Shown: positions 56,046 to 64,000 of the stretch, piece after piece
Numbering within the stretch: the stretch's first letter is position 1
Layout: each line of letters starts with the position of its first letter
Source: Eriocheir sinensis
Taxonomy: Eukaryota > Arthropoda > Malacostraca > Decapoda > Varunidae
Length of the DNA: 64,000 nucleotides
Direction of reading: 5' to 3'
Assembly (NCBI RefSeq): GCF_024679095.1
Contig: NW_026111823.1
Coordinates: forward strand, 72,001-136,000
Notes under the pieces: model-generated
What the model saw: the letters and a program-made list of their open reading frames with translations, nothing else
Database searches by the model: none
Told to the model about the DNA's origin: nothing
Position numbers and translations under genes: made by a program

Positions 56046-56071
56046 AAGATGAAAGCCAGTTCACCTTTCTC

Positions 56072-56190
56072 GTCAACGGCCACACCACGTTGAAAACACC
56101 GCTTCTCGTCCGATCAGCGAAGTTAAGCGACGTTGGGTCTGGATAGTACTTGGATGGGTGACCGCCTGGGAACACCAGATGCTGTTGGCA
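56072..56190 (+). rRNA. 5S ribosomal RNA gene, copy 1
   Basis: 119 bases. The ends GTCAACGGC and GCTGTTGGC pair to form helix I. The interior shows the arthropod-like 5S body TCTCGTCCGATC, the internal Pol III promoter box A AGTTAAGCGACGTTGGG starting at 5S position 50, an intermediate element near 67-72 and box C TGGATGGGTGACCGCCTG at about 80-97. A T-run terminator (TTTTT) follows at 56197-56201. The product is the small RNA of the large ribosomal subunit, transcribed by Pol III with TFIIIA. This copy has no obvious damage and is the best candidate for a functional gene. Confidence 0.93.
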
Positions 56191-56579
56191 TCCCTCTTTT
56201 TATTTACTTTCTCTTAATTTTTCACTTTGCGGTCCTGGTGACTCTTTTCTTTTCATATAGCTTTCGGCCTTTCGTTATGTTTTATATTTTTTTTTCTTTC
56301 GTTTTGCACCCCTCATCTTTTCTTTTTATTTAGTTATCAGCCTTTCTTTTGCATTCCTCTTTTCTTTTCATGTAGGTCTTAGCCTTTGGCTTTGCATCCC
56401 TGTTTTCGTTTTATTTAGCTTTTGGACTTTCGTTTTGCACCAATTTTTTTCCGTAAGCATTTCGTTTTCCGTCCCTTTTTTTTTCTTTTCATTTAGCTCA
56501 GCCTTTCGTTTTGAAAATTTTGACGCTGGCTACGTAACTTTATATATTTATTGATTAATTAATTTATTTTTACTTCACC

Positions 56580-56790
56580 GGGGTCCCAGCGCTGGCATGT
56601 GTTTACCTGTGTTACTTGACTCAAACATAAGGAGCAACTTAACAAACCTTCACTACTTCACCCGGTCCAAGCGCTGGCGTTTACCTGTGTTACCTGGCTC
56701 AAACATCACGACCAACTTAACAAACCTTCACTACTTCACCCGGTCCAAGCGCTGGCATGTATTTACCTGTGTTACCTGCCTCAAAGATGA
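56580..56790 (+). repeat. 82-bp spacer minisatellite, second block
   Basis: Two to three copies. One has lost nine bases (CATGTGTTT region shortened at 56674), and the same shortened copy recurs in the third block. Confidence 0.92.
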
Positions 56791-56809
56791 AAGCCAGTTC
56801 ACCTTTCTC

Positions 56810-56929
56810 GCCAACGGCCACACCATGTTGAAAACACCGATTCTCGTCCGATCAGCGAAGTTAAGCGACGTTGGGTCTGTATATTACTTGGATGGGTGTT
56901 CCGCCTGGGAACACCAGATGTTGTTGGCA
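56810..56929 (+). pseudogene. 5S rRNA gene copy 2, probably a pseudogene
   Basis: Aligns with copy 1 over its whole length but carries about eight changes. Two substitutions fall in the intermediate promoter element (GGATAGT to GTATATT). In box C, GGGTGACC has become GGGTGTTCC, a one-base insertion. Because the internal promoter and helix are both hit, transcription or folding is probably impaired. The T-run terminator is retained at about 56935-56940. Confidence 0.85.
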
Positions 56930-57309
56930 TCCCTCTTTTTATTTAGTTTCTCTTAACTTTTCACTTTGCGGTCCTGGTGACTCTTTTCTTTTCATATAGC
57001 TTTCGGCCTTTCGTTATGTGTTATATTTTTTTTCTTTCGTTTTGCACCCCTCTTCTTTTCTTTTTATTTAGTTATCAGCCTTTATTTTGCATTCCTCTTT
57101 TCTTTTCATGTAGGTCTTAGCCTTTCGCTTTGCATCCCTGTTTTCGTTTTATTTAGCTTTTGGACTTTCGTTTATCACCAATTTTTTTCCTTAAGCATTT
57201 CGTTTTCCGTCCTTTTTTTTCTTTTGATTTAGCTCAGCCTTTCGTTTTGAAAATTTTGACCCTGGTTACGTAACTTTATTTATTTACTGATTAATTTATT
57301 TATTTTTAC

Positions 57310-57850
57310 TTCACCCGGTCGAAGCGCTGGCATGTGTTTACCTGTGTTACCTGGCTCAAACATAAGGAGCAACTTAACAAACCTTCACTACTTCACCCGG
57401 TCCAAGCGCTGGCGTTTACCTGTGTCACCTGGCTCAAACATCACGACCAACTTAACAAACCTTCACTACTTCGCCCGGTCCAAGCGCTGGCATGTGTTTA
57501 CCTGTGTTACCTGGCTCAAACATCAGGACCAACTTAACAAACCTTCACTACTTCGCCCGGTCCATGCGCTGGCATGTGTTTACCTGTGTTACCTGGCTCA
57601 AACATCAGGACCAACTTAACAAACCTTCACTACTTCGCCCGGTCCATGCGCTGGCATGTGTTTACCTGTGTTACCTGGCTCAAACATCAGGACCAACTTA
57701 ACAAACCTTCACTACTTCACCCGGTCCAAGCTCTGGCATGTGTTTACCTGTGTCACCTGGCTCAAAAAATCAGGACCAACTTTATAAACGTTCACTAATT
57801 CATGCGATCCAAGCGCTGGCACGTTTTTACCTGTGTTACCTGCCTCAAAG
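57310..57850 (+). repeat. 82-bp spacer minisatellite, third block
   Basis: Six to seven copies, including the shortened form. The last copies are more diverged (AATCAGGACCAACTTTATAA). Confidence 0.93.
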
Positions 57851-57873
57851 ATCAAAGCCAATTCTCCTTTCTC

Positions 57874-57992
57874 GTCAACGGCCACAGCACGTTGAAAACA
57901 CCGCTTCTCGTCCGATCAGCGAAGTTAAGCGACGTTGGGTCTGGATAGTACTTGGATGGGTGACTGCCTGGGAACACTAGATGCTGTTGGCA
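57874..57992 (+). rRNA. 5S ribosomal RNA gene, copy 3
   Basis: 119 bases, differing from copy 1 by only about three substitutions (CACAGCACG, GTGACTGCC in box C, AACACTAG). Box A and the intermediate element are unchanged, and helix I ends can pair. A T-run terminator follows near 57999-58003. It lies 1,064 bp from copy 2 and 1,802 bp from copy 1 in the same orientation. Probably functional or recently so. Confidence 0.9.
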
Positions 57993-58009
57993 TCCCTCTT
58001 TTTATTTAA

Positions 58010-58640
58010 TTTCTTTAAACTTTTCACTTTGCGCTCTTGGTGACTTTTATTTTTATATGGCTTTCGGGGTTTCGTTATGTATTCTTTTTTTCTTCTTTTC
58101 CTTTTAACTTTTAGCCTTTCGTTTTGCACCCCTCTTCTTTTCTTTTCCTTTAGCTTTTAGCCTTTCTTTTGCATTCCTCTTTTCTTTTCATCTAGGTCTT
58201 AGCCTTTCACTTTGCATCCCTCTTTTCGTTCTATTTAGCTTTTGGACTTTCGTTTTGCACCATTTTTTTTCAGTAAACATTTCGTTTTCCGTCCCTTTTT
58301 TTCTTTTCATTTAGCTCAGCCCTTCATTTTGAAATTTGTGACGTTCGTTACGTAACTTTATTTATTTATTCTTTTTTTTTCTTCCAATGACCGTCTGGCA
58401 CAACATACAAGGAGAAACAATTAACAACAGGCACAAGCAATCGATCAGCTTTCCTTTTGTCCTTAGAGGCCGTGGTCCCATGGCCTAATTACCCCTTAAA
58501 TCACTGAATATGTTTTTGTGTGTGTGTGTGTGTGTGTGTGTAGTTCAGTTTTGTGCCATGACAAGTGTATCATAATAACTCTTCCTGGTAAATTCATGAC
58601 GTACATTTCCTGGAGGTTGAAGGAAACTAATAAGCCTTCA
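58010..58640. repeat. 5S spacer, paralogue of 54800-55410
   Basis: T-rich TTTTCTTTTCATTTAG spacer followed by CAATGACCGTCTGGCACAAC, the GT run at 58517-58541 and TCCTGGTAAATTCATGACG. It matches the spacer upstream of the first 82-bp block. Confidence 0.9.
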
Positions 58641-58881
58641 TTACTTCACTGGGGTCCCAGCGCTGGCATGTGTTTACCTGTGTTACCTGGCTCAAACATC
58701 AGGACCAACTTAACAAACCTTCACTACTTCATCCGGTCCAAGCGCTGGCATGTGTTTACCTGTCTTACATGGCTCAAACATCAGGACCAACTTAACAAAC
58801 CTTCACTACTTCACCCGGTCCAAGCGCTGGCATGTGTTTATCTGTGTTACTTGGCTCAAACATCAGGACCAACTTAACAAA
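58641..58881 (+). repeat. 82-bp spacer minisatellite, fourth block
   Basis: Three copies. The last breaks off in ACTTAACAAAC and joins LINE sequence at about 58882. Confidence 0.92.
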
Positions 58882-59296
58882 CGAGAAATGCCGACCGAAA
58901 CATCTTCTTTGTCATTCACGCGGGGACAAATGACGTAAAGACAACCCGTTCTGAGGAGCTGCTTGAGAAATACCGCCGCATGATCAAGCAGTATAAATGT
59001 AAAACGGATGCCAGTAACATCATAATCTCAGGAATCCTCCCGAGGGTCGGTTCCGAATCTAGCTTTTACAGTAAGGCCTACAGCTCAAATAACAGACTTC
59101 AGTCACTTGCTCACAAGAAAACGTCCAGTTCGCTAACTTGTGGAACAATTTTTACTACGATTCAGACTTGTTCCTTCCTGATGGCATCCACTTAAACCCT
59201 ATTGGAGCAGCCCGTTTCGGGAGGCTGCTCTGTGACAAAGTGGCTCTTCGAAAGCCAAAAAACGCGGAGGCGAGAACACCAGCAGCTCCACCGTAA
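58882..59296 (+). pseudogene. CR1-like LINE ORF1 esterase fragment
   Basis: The frame starts RNADRNIFFVIHAGTNDVK (SGNH block III, GTND) and runs through SEELLEKYRRMIKQYK and IIISGILPRVGSESSFYSKA. A frameshift near 59125 moves to the frame NLWNNFYYDSDLFLPDGIHL (DxxH block), continuing NPIGAARFGRLL to a stop at 59296. It is a clear paralogue of 1800-2189. The N-terminal zinc-finger-like part and the GDS block are cut off by the junction with the 5S spacer repeat. Confidence 0.83.
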
Positions 59297-59329
59297 GGGA
59301 GTATTCAATCCGCAAAACACCCGACTCGA

Positions 59330-59465
59330 ATCACATTAAAAATTGCTATATAAAAGTTCGCAGCCTACGTAACAAATTTGAAGACTCAGAAGTCCTCGCA
59401 GCTACAAATCATTTTCACATCATCGGAGTCACAGAATCTTGGATAGACACTTTAAATAGAGATTT
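59330..59465 (+). pseudogene. LINE ORF2 endonuclease start, cut by minisatellite
   Basis: The frame reads NHIKNCYIKVRSLRNKFEDS, then HFHIIGVTESWIDTLNRDFIA. It contains the first endonuclease motifs (KVRSLRNK, TESW with the catalytic Glu), as in the copy at 2225. After RDFIA the LINE stops, and the same frame runs straight into the minisatellite (SSVAASSSSVAV). Confidence 0.8.
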
Positions 59466-62095
59466 TATTGCTTCTTCCGTCGCTGCTTCTTCTTCTTCCG
59501 TCGCTGTTTCTTCTTCTTCCGTCGCTGTTTCTTCTTCTTCCGTCGCTGTTTCTTCTTCTTCCGTTGCTGCTTCTTCTTCTTCCGTCGCTGTTTCTTCTTC
59601 TTCCGTCGCTGTTTCTTCTTCTTCCGTCGCTGTTTCTTCTTCTTCCGTCGCTGCTTCTTCTTTCGTCGCTGTTTCTTCTTCCGTCGCTGCTTCTTCCGTC
59701 GCTGTTTCTTCTTCTTCCGTCGCTGCTTCTTCTTCCGTCGCTGTTTCTTCTTCTTCCGTCGCTGTTTCTTCTTCTTCCGTTGCTGCTTCTTCTTCTTCCG
59801 TCGCTGTTTCTTCTTCTTCCGTCACTGCTTCTTCTTCTTCCGTCGCTGTTTCTTCTTCTTCCGTTGCTGCTTCTTCTTCTTCCGTCGCTGTTTCTTCTTC
59901 TTCCGTCGCTGTTTCTTCTTCTTCCGTCGCTGTTTCTTCTTCTTCTTCCGTCGCTGCTTCTTCTTCTTCCGTCGCTGCTTCTTCTTCTTCCGTCGCTGTT
60001 TCTTCTTCTTCCGTCGCTGTTTCTTCTTCTTCCGTCGCTGTTTCTTCTTCTTCTTCCGTCGCTGCTTCTTCTTCTTCCGTCGCTGCTTCTTCTTCCGTCG
60101 CTGCTTCTTCTTCCGTCGCTGTTTCTTCTTCTTCCGTCGCTGCTTCTTCTTCTTCCGTCGCTGCTTCTTCTTCCGTCGCTGCTTCTTCTTCTTCCGTCGC
60201 TGTTTCTTCTTCTTCCGTCGCTGTTTCTTCTTCTTCCGTCGCTGTTTCTTCTTCTTCTTCCGTCGCTGTTTCTTCTTCTTCCGTCGCTGTTTCTTCTTCT
60301 TCCGTCGCTGCTTCTTCTTCTTCCGTCGCTGTTTCTTCTTCTTCCGTCGCTGTTTCTTCTTCTTCCGTCGCTGCTTCTTCTTCTTCCGTCGCTGTTTCTT
60401 CTTCTTCCGTCGCTGCTTCTTCTTCTTCCGTCGCTGTTTCTTCTTCTTCCGTCGCTGTTTCTTCTTCTTCCGTCGCTGTTTCTTCTTCTTCCGTCGCTGT
60501 TTCTTCTTCCGTCGCTGCTTCTTCTTCTTCTTCCGTCGCTGCTTCTTCTTCTTCCGTCGCTGTTTCTTCTTCTTCCGTCGCTGTTTCTTCTTCTTCCGTC
60601 GCTGTTTCTTCTTCTTCTTCCGTCGCTGTTTCTTCTTCTTCCGTCGCTGCTTCTTCTTCTTCCGTCGCTGTTTCTTCTTCTTCCGTCGCTGTTTCTTCTT
60701 CTTCCGTCGCTGTTTCTTCTTCTTCCGTCGCTGCTTCTTCTTCTTCCGTCGCTGCTTCTTCTTCTTCCGTCGCTGTTTCTTCTTCTTCCGTCGCTGTTTC
60801 TTCTTCTTCCGTCGCTGTTTCTTCTTCTTCCGTCGCTGTTTCTTCTTCTTCCGTCGCTGCTTCTTCTTCTTCCGTCGCTGTTTCTTCTTCTTCCGTCGCT
60901 GTTTCTTCTTCTTCCGTCGCTGCTTCTTCTTCTTCCGTCGCTGTTTCTTCTTCCACTGCCAGTTTTCTTCTTCCGTCGCTGCTTCTTCTTCTTCCGTCGC
61001 TGCTTCTTCTTCTTCCGTCGCTGTTTCTTCTTCTTCCGTCGCTGCTTCTTCTTCTTCTTCCGTCGCTGTTTCTTCTTCTTCCGTCGCTGCTGCTTCTTCT
61101 TCTTCCGTCGCTGTTTCTTCTTCTTCCGTCGCTGCTTCTTCTTCTTCCGTCGCTGCTTCTTCTTCCGTCGCTGCTTCTTCTTCCGTCGCTGTTTCTTCTT
61201 CTTCCGTCGCTGTTTCTTCTTCTTCCGTCGCTGTTTCTTCTTCTTCCGTCGCTGTTTCTTCTTCTTCCGTCGCTGCTTCTTCTTCTTCCGTCGCTGCTTC
61301 TTCTTCTTCTTCCGTCGCTGCTTCTTCTTCTTCCGTCGCTGTTTCTTCTTCTTCCGTCGCTGCTTCTTCTTCTTCCGTCGCTGTTTCTTCTTCTTCCGTC
61401 GCTGTTTCTTCTTCTTCCGTCGCTGTTTCTTCTTCTTCCGTCGCTGTTTCTTCTTCTTCCGTCGCTGCTTCTTCTTCTTCTTCCGTCGTTGCTTCTTCTT
61501 CTTCCGTCGCTTCTTCTTCTTCCGTCGCTGCTTCTTCTTCTTCCGTCGCTGTTTCTTCTTCTTCCGTCGCTGTTTCTTCTTCTTCCGTCGCTGCTTCTTC
61601 TTCCGTCGCTGCTTCTTCTTCTTCCGTCGCTGCTTCTTCTTCTTCCGTCGCTGCTTCTTCTTCTTCCGTCGCTGCTTCTTCTTCTTCCGTCGCTGCTTCT
61701 TCTTCTTCCGTCGCTGCTTCTTCTTCTTCTTCTTCCGTCGCTGCTTCTTCTTCTTCCGTCGCTGCTTCTTCTTCTTCCGTCGCTGCTTCTTCTTCTTCCG
61801 TCGCTGCTTCTTCTTCTTCCGTCGCTGTTTCTTCTTCTTCCGTCGCTGTTTCTTCTTCCGTCGCTGCTTCTTCTTCTTCCGTCGCTGCTTCTTCTTCTTC
61901 TTCCGTCGCTGCTTCTTCTTCCGTCGCTGCTTCTTCTTCTTCCGTCGCTGCTTCTTCTTCTTCCGTCGCTGCTTCTTCTTCTTTCGTCGCTGTTTCTTCT
62001 TCCGTCGCTGTTTCTTCTTCTTCCGTCGCTGTTTCTTCTTCCGTCGCTGTTTCTTCTTCCGTCGCTGTTTCTTCTTCCGTCGCTGTTTCTTCTTC
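59466..62095. repeat. 21-bp-class minisatellite, about 2.6 kb
   Basis: Over a hundred tandem units of the form (TTC)n-CCGTCGCTG(T/C)T, mostly 21 bp, with 15-, 18- and 24-bp variants that differ by whole TTC triplets. One irregular spot, TTCCACTGCCAGTTTTC near 60950, shifts the phase, and a few others (near 61080, 61506) are minor. Because nearly all length changes are in threes, several frames stay open for about 2.6 kb on both strands. The translations (Leu/Pro/Ser, Phe/Arg/Cys, Arg/Asp/Gly, Thr/Glu/Ala) are purely repetitive, and I do not regard any as a gene. Confidence 0.95.
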
Positions 62096-62530
62096 TATAC
62101 TGCTTCTTCTTCTTCTTCTGTCGTTGCATCTTCTTCAGTCGCTGCTGTTTCTTGAGCCGTTTTTTCCTTCTCCGTCACCGTTCTTTCTTTATCTTCCGCT
62201 GTTGCTGCTTTTCGTTCATACACCACTGCCGTTTCTTTCTCCGCCGCCGCTTATTCTTCCGCTCCTGGTTCTTCTTCTTCCACAGCTAAGTCCTCTTCCT
62301 CCTCTCCATATTTTTTTCCAATGATACTTTTCATCCTTCTGCTAATGCCTCTTCTTCTGCCCTGCTCCTTCTCCTTCCGTTGCTTGATTTCCTTCTGCCG
62401 TTGCTTCTTTTTCTTCCACCGCTATGATTTCCACTCATTTCTCCGCTCTTTCTTCTTCAGCCAATTATTATTCTTATTCACCCGCCGTTGTTCCAGCTTC
62501 TTCTGTTACTGTTTCTTTGATTTCATTCTA
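62096..62530. other. Pyrimidine-rich transition DNA
   Basis: Diverged TTC/CTT-rich sequence with CCGTTGCTT- and CCGCCGC-like echoes of the preceding array (near 62190-62260 and 62375-62400). Likely an eroded edge of the minisatellite. No gene seen. Confidence 0.6.
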
Positions 62531-62539
62531 CGTGCACAA

Positions 62540-64000
62540 TTAAGCCAGGGTCAGCATCACACCCGGACATTTATGCCATGGTCAGCATCCCACCCGGACA
62601 TTTAAACAATGGTCATCATCCCACGCGGACATTTAAGCCATGGTCAGCATCCCACCCTGACATTTAAGCCATGGTCAGCATCCCACCATGACATTTAAGC
62701 CAGGGTCAGCATCCCACCCTAACATTTAAGCCAGGGTCAGCATCCCACCCTGACATTTAAGCCAGGGTCAGCATCCCACCCTAACATTTAAGCCAGGGTC
62801 AGCATCGCACCTTTACATTTAGGCCAGGGTCAGCATCCCACCCTAACAATTAAGCCAGGGTCAGCATCCCACCCTAACATTTAAGCCAGGGTCAGCATCC
62901 CACCCTTACATTTAAGCCAGGGTCAGCATCCCACCCTAACATTTAAGCCAGGGTCAGCATCCCACCCTTACATTTAAGCCAGGGTCAGCATCGCACCCTA
63001 ACATTTAAGCCAGGGTCAGCATCCCACCCTAACCTTTAAGCCAGGGTCAGCATCCCACAGTAACATTTAAGCCATGGTCAGCATCCCATCCTAACATTTA
63101 AGCCATGGTCAGCATCCCACCCTAGCATTTAAGCCAGGGTCAGCATCCCATCCTGACATTTAAGCCAGGATCAGCATCCCACCCTAACATTTAAGCCAGG
63201 GTCAGCATTCCACCCTGACATTTAAGACAAGGTCAGCATTCCTCCCTAACATTTAAGCCAGGGTCAGCATCCCACCCTAACATTTAAGCCAGGGTCAGCA
63301 TTCCAGCCTAACATTTAAGCCAGCGTCAGCATCAAACCCTAACATTTAAGCGAGAATCAGCAGGCCACCCTAATATTTAAGCCAGGGTCAGCATCCAACC
63401 CTAACATTTAAGCCAGGGTCAGCATCCCACCCTAACATTTAAGCCAGGGTCAGCATCCCACCCTGATATTTAAGCCAGGGTCAGCATCCCACCCTAACAT
63501 TTATGCCAGGGTCAGCATCCCACCCTAACATTTAAGCCAAGGTCAGCATCCCACCCTAACATTTAAGCCAGGGTCAGCATCCCACCCTAACATTTAAGCC
63601 AGGGTCAGCATCCCACCCTAACATTTAAGCCAGGGTCAGCATCCTACTCTAACATTTAAACCAGGCTCAGCATCCCACCCTAACATTTAAGCCAGGGTCA
63701 GCATCCCACCCTGACATTTAAGCCAGGGTCATCATCCCACCCTAACATTTAAGCCTGGGTCAGCATCCCACTTTAACATTTAAGCCAGGGTCAGCATCCC
63801 ACCCTGACATTTAAGCCAGTGTCAGCATCCCACCTAACATTTGCCAGGGTCAGCATCCCACCCTGACATATAAGCCAGGTCAGCATCCCTCATAACATTT
63901 AAGCCAGGGTCAGCAAATCGCCCTAACATTTAGGCCAGGGTCAGCATCACACACTTACATTTAAGCCAGGGTCAGCATCCCACCCTGACATTTAAGCCAG
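62540..64000. repeat. 31-bp satellite, continues past the window
   Basis: About 47 tandem copies of a 31-bp unit that contains CATTTAAGCCAGGGTCAGCA and TCCCACCCTAA. Most copies differ by one to three bases; a few have small deletions (near 63830-63890). The array is still running at the last base. Confidence 0.96.

Noticed and set aside
55439..58877. Family of 60-180 codon proteins with MCLPVLPGSNIRTNLTNLHY-type repeats
   Set aside because: They arise from an 82-bp tandem repeat read in successive frames; the same DNA gives look-alike peptides in every phase, and the arrays lie in 5S spacers.
59415..62155. Frames of about 900 codons on both strands as large repetitive protein genes
   Set aside because: They are translations of a 21-bp-class minisatellite in opposite strands and phases. 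The minus-strand one takes its C-terminal residues from antisense LINE sequence, and the plus-strand ones have no unique domain or signal.
62540..64000. CRISPR-like array of direct repeats
   Set aside because: The 31-bp units are contiguous with no unique spacers, and the context is eukaryotic; it is a satellite.

Overview
The window looks like intergenic DNA from a large, repeat-rich arthropod genome, most likely a decapod crustacean. Three observations point there. Dinucleotide microsatellites are extremely dense and long: (GA)n, (CA)n and (TA)n arrays of up to about 280 bp. A degenerate CCTAA/TTAGG array, the arthropod telomere motif, lies near 10 kb. A cluster of 5S rRNA genes has an arthropod-like sequence. 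CR1-like LINEs with several distinct 3' tails dominate the recognisable elements. The decapod assignment is inference. I found no host protein-coding gene I could support; nearly all long open frames are microsatellite or minisatellite artefacts.

Layout. 1-4.1 kb: a 5' LINE segment (ORF1 with a zinc-finger-like N terminus and an SGNH esterase domain, then an endonuclease) fused to a polypyrimidine tract. 4.1-10.5 kb: purine- or pyrimidine-rich low-complexity DNA, long SSRs and the telomere-like array. 11-11.7 kb: a LINE 3' end. 13.3-16.5 kb: a nested cluster with a GA-bordered fold-back element, a truncated LINE tail, a 657-bp hAT-type MITE with a perfect 8-bp target duplication, and another LINE tail. 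17.2-18.6 kb: two more LINE fragments. 20.8-22.6 kb: the best LINE, with a 457-codon reverse transcriptase frame sitting inside (GA)n. 23-30 kb: pyrimidine-rich and CAGT-repeat DNA with a SINE fragment. 30.3-31.3 kb: a fold-back element with a SINE at its edge. 32.5-34.5 kb: an eroded tandem array. 35.5-41.5 kb: four LINE fragments and one probable retroelement tail. 41.7-53 kb: hAT-like ends, SINE-like sequences and eroded tandem arrays. 53.1-54.3 kb: a full SINE and an RTE-like LINE C terminus turned into a 92-bp minisatellite. 54.7-58.9 kb: 5S rDNA units with an 82-bp spacer minisatellite. 58.9-62.1 kb: a LINE ORF1/endonuclease fragment running in frame into a 2.6-kb minisatellite of about 21-bp units. 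62.5-64 kb: a 31-bp satellite leaving the window.

The unifying pattern is the association of mobile elements with simple repeats. At least five different element families have their ends directly against (GA/TC)n or (TCC)n tracts, often on both sides. Either these elements insert preferentially into microsatellites or their pyrimidine-ending tails seed them. Nothing here forms a conventional operon or pathway; the only likely functional host genes are the 5S rRNA copies.
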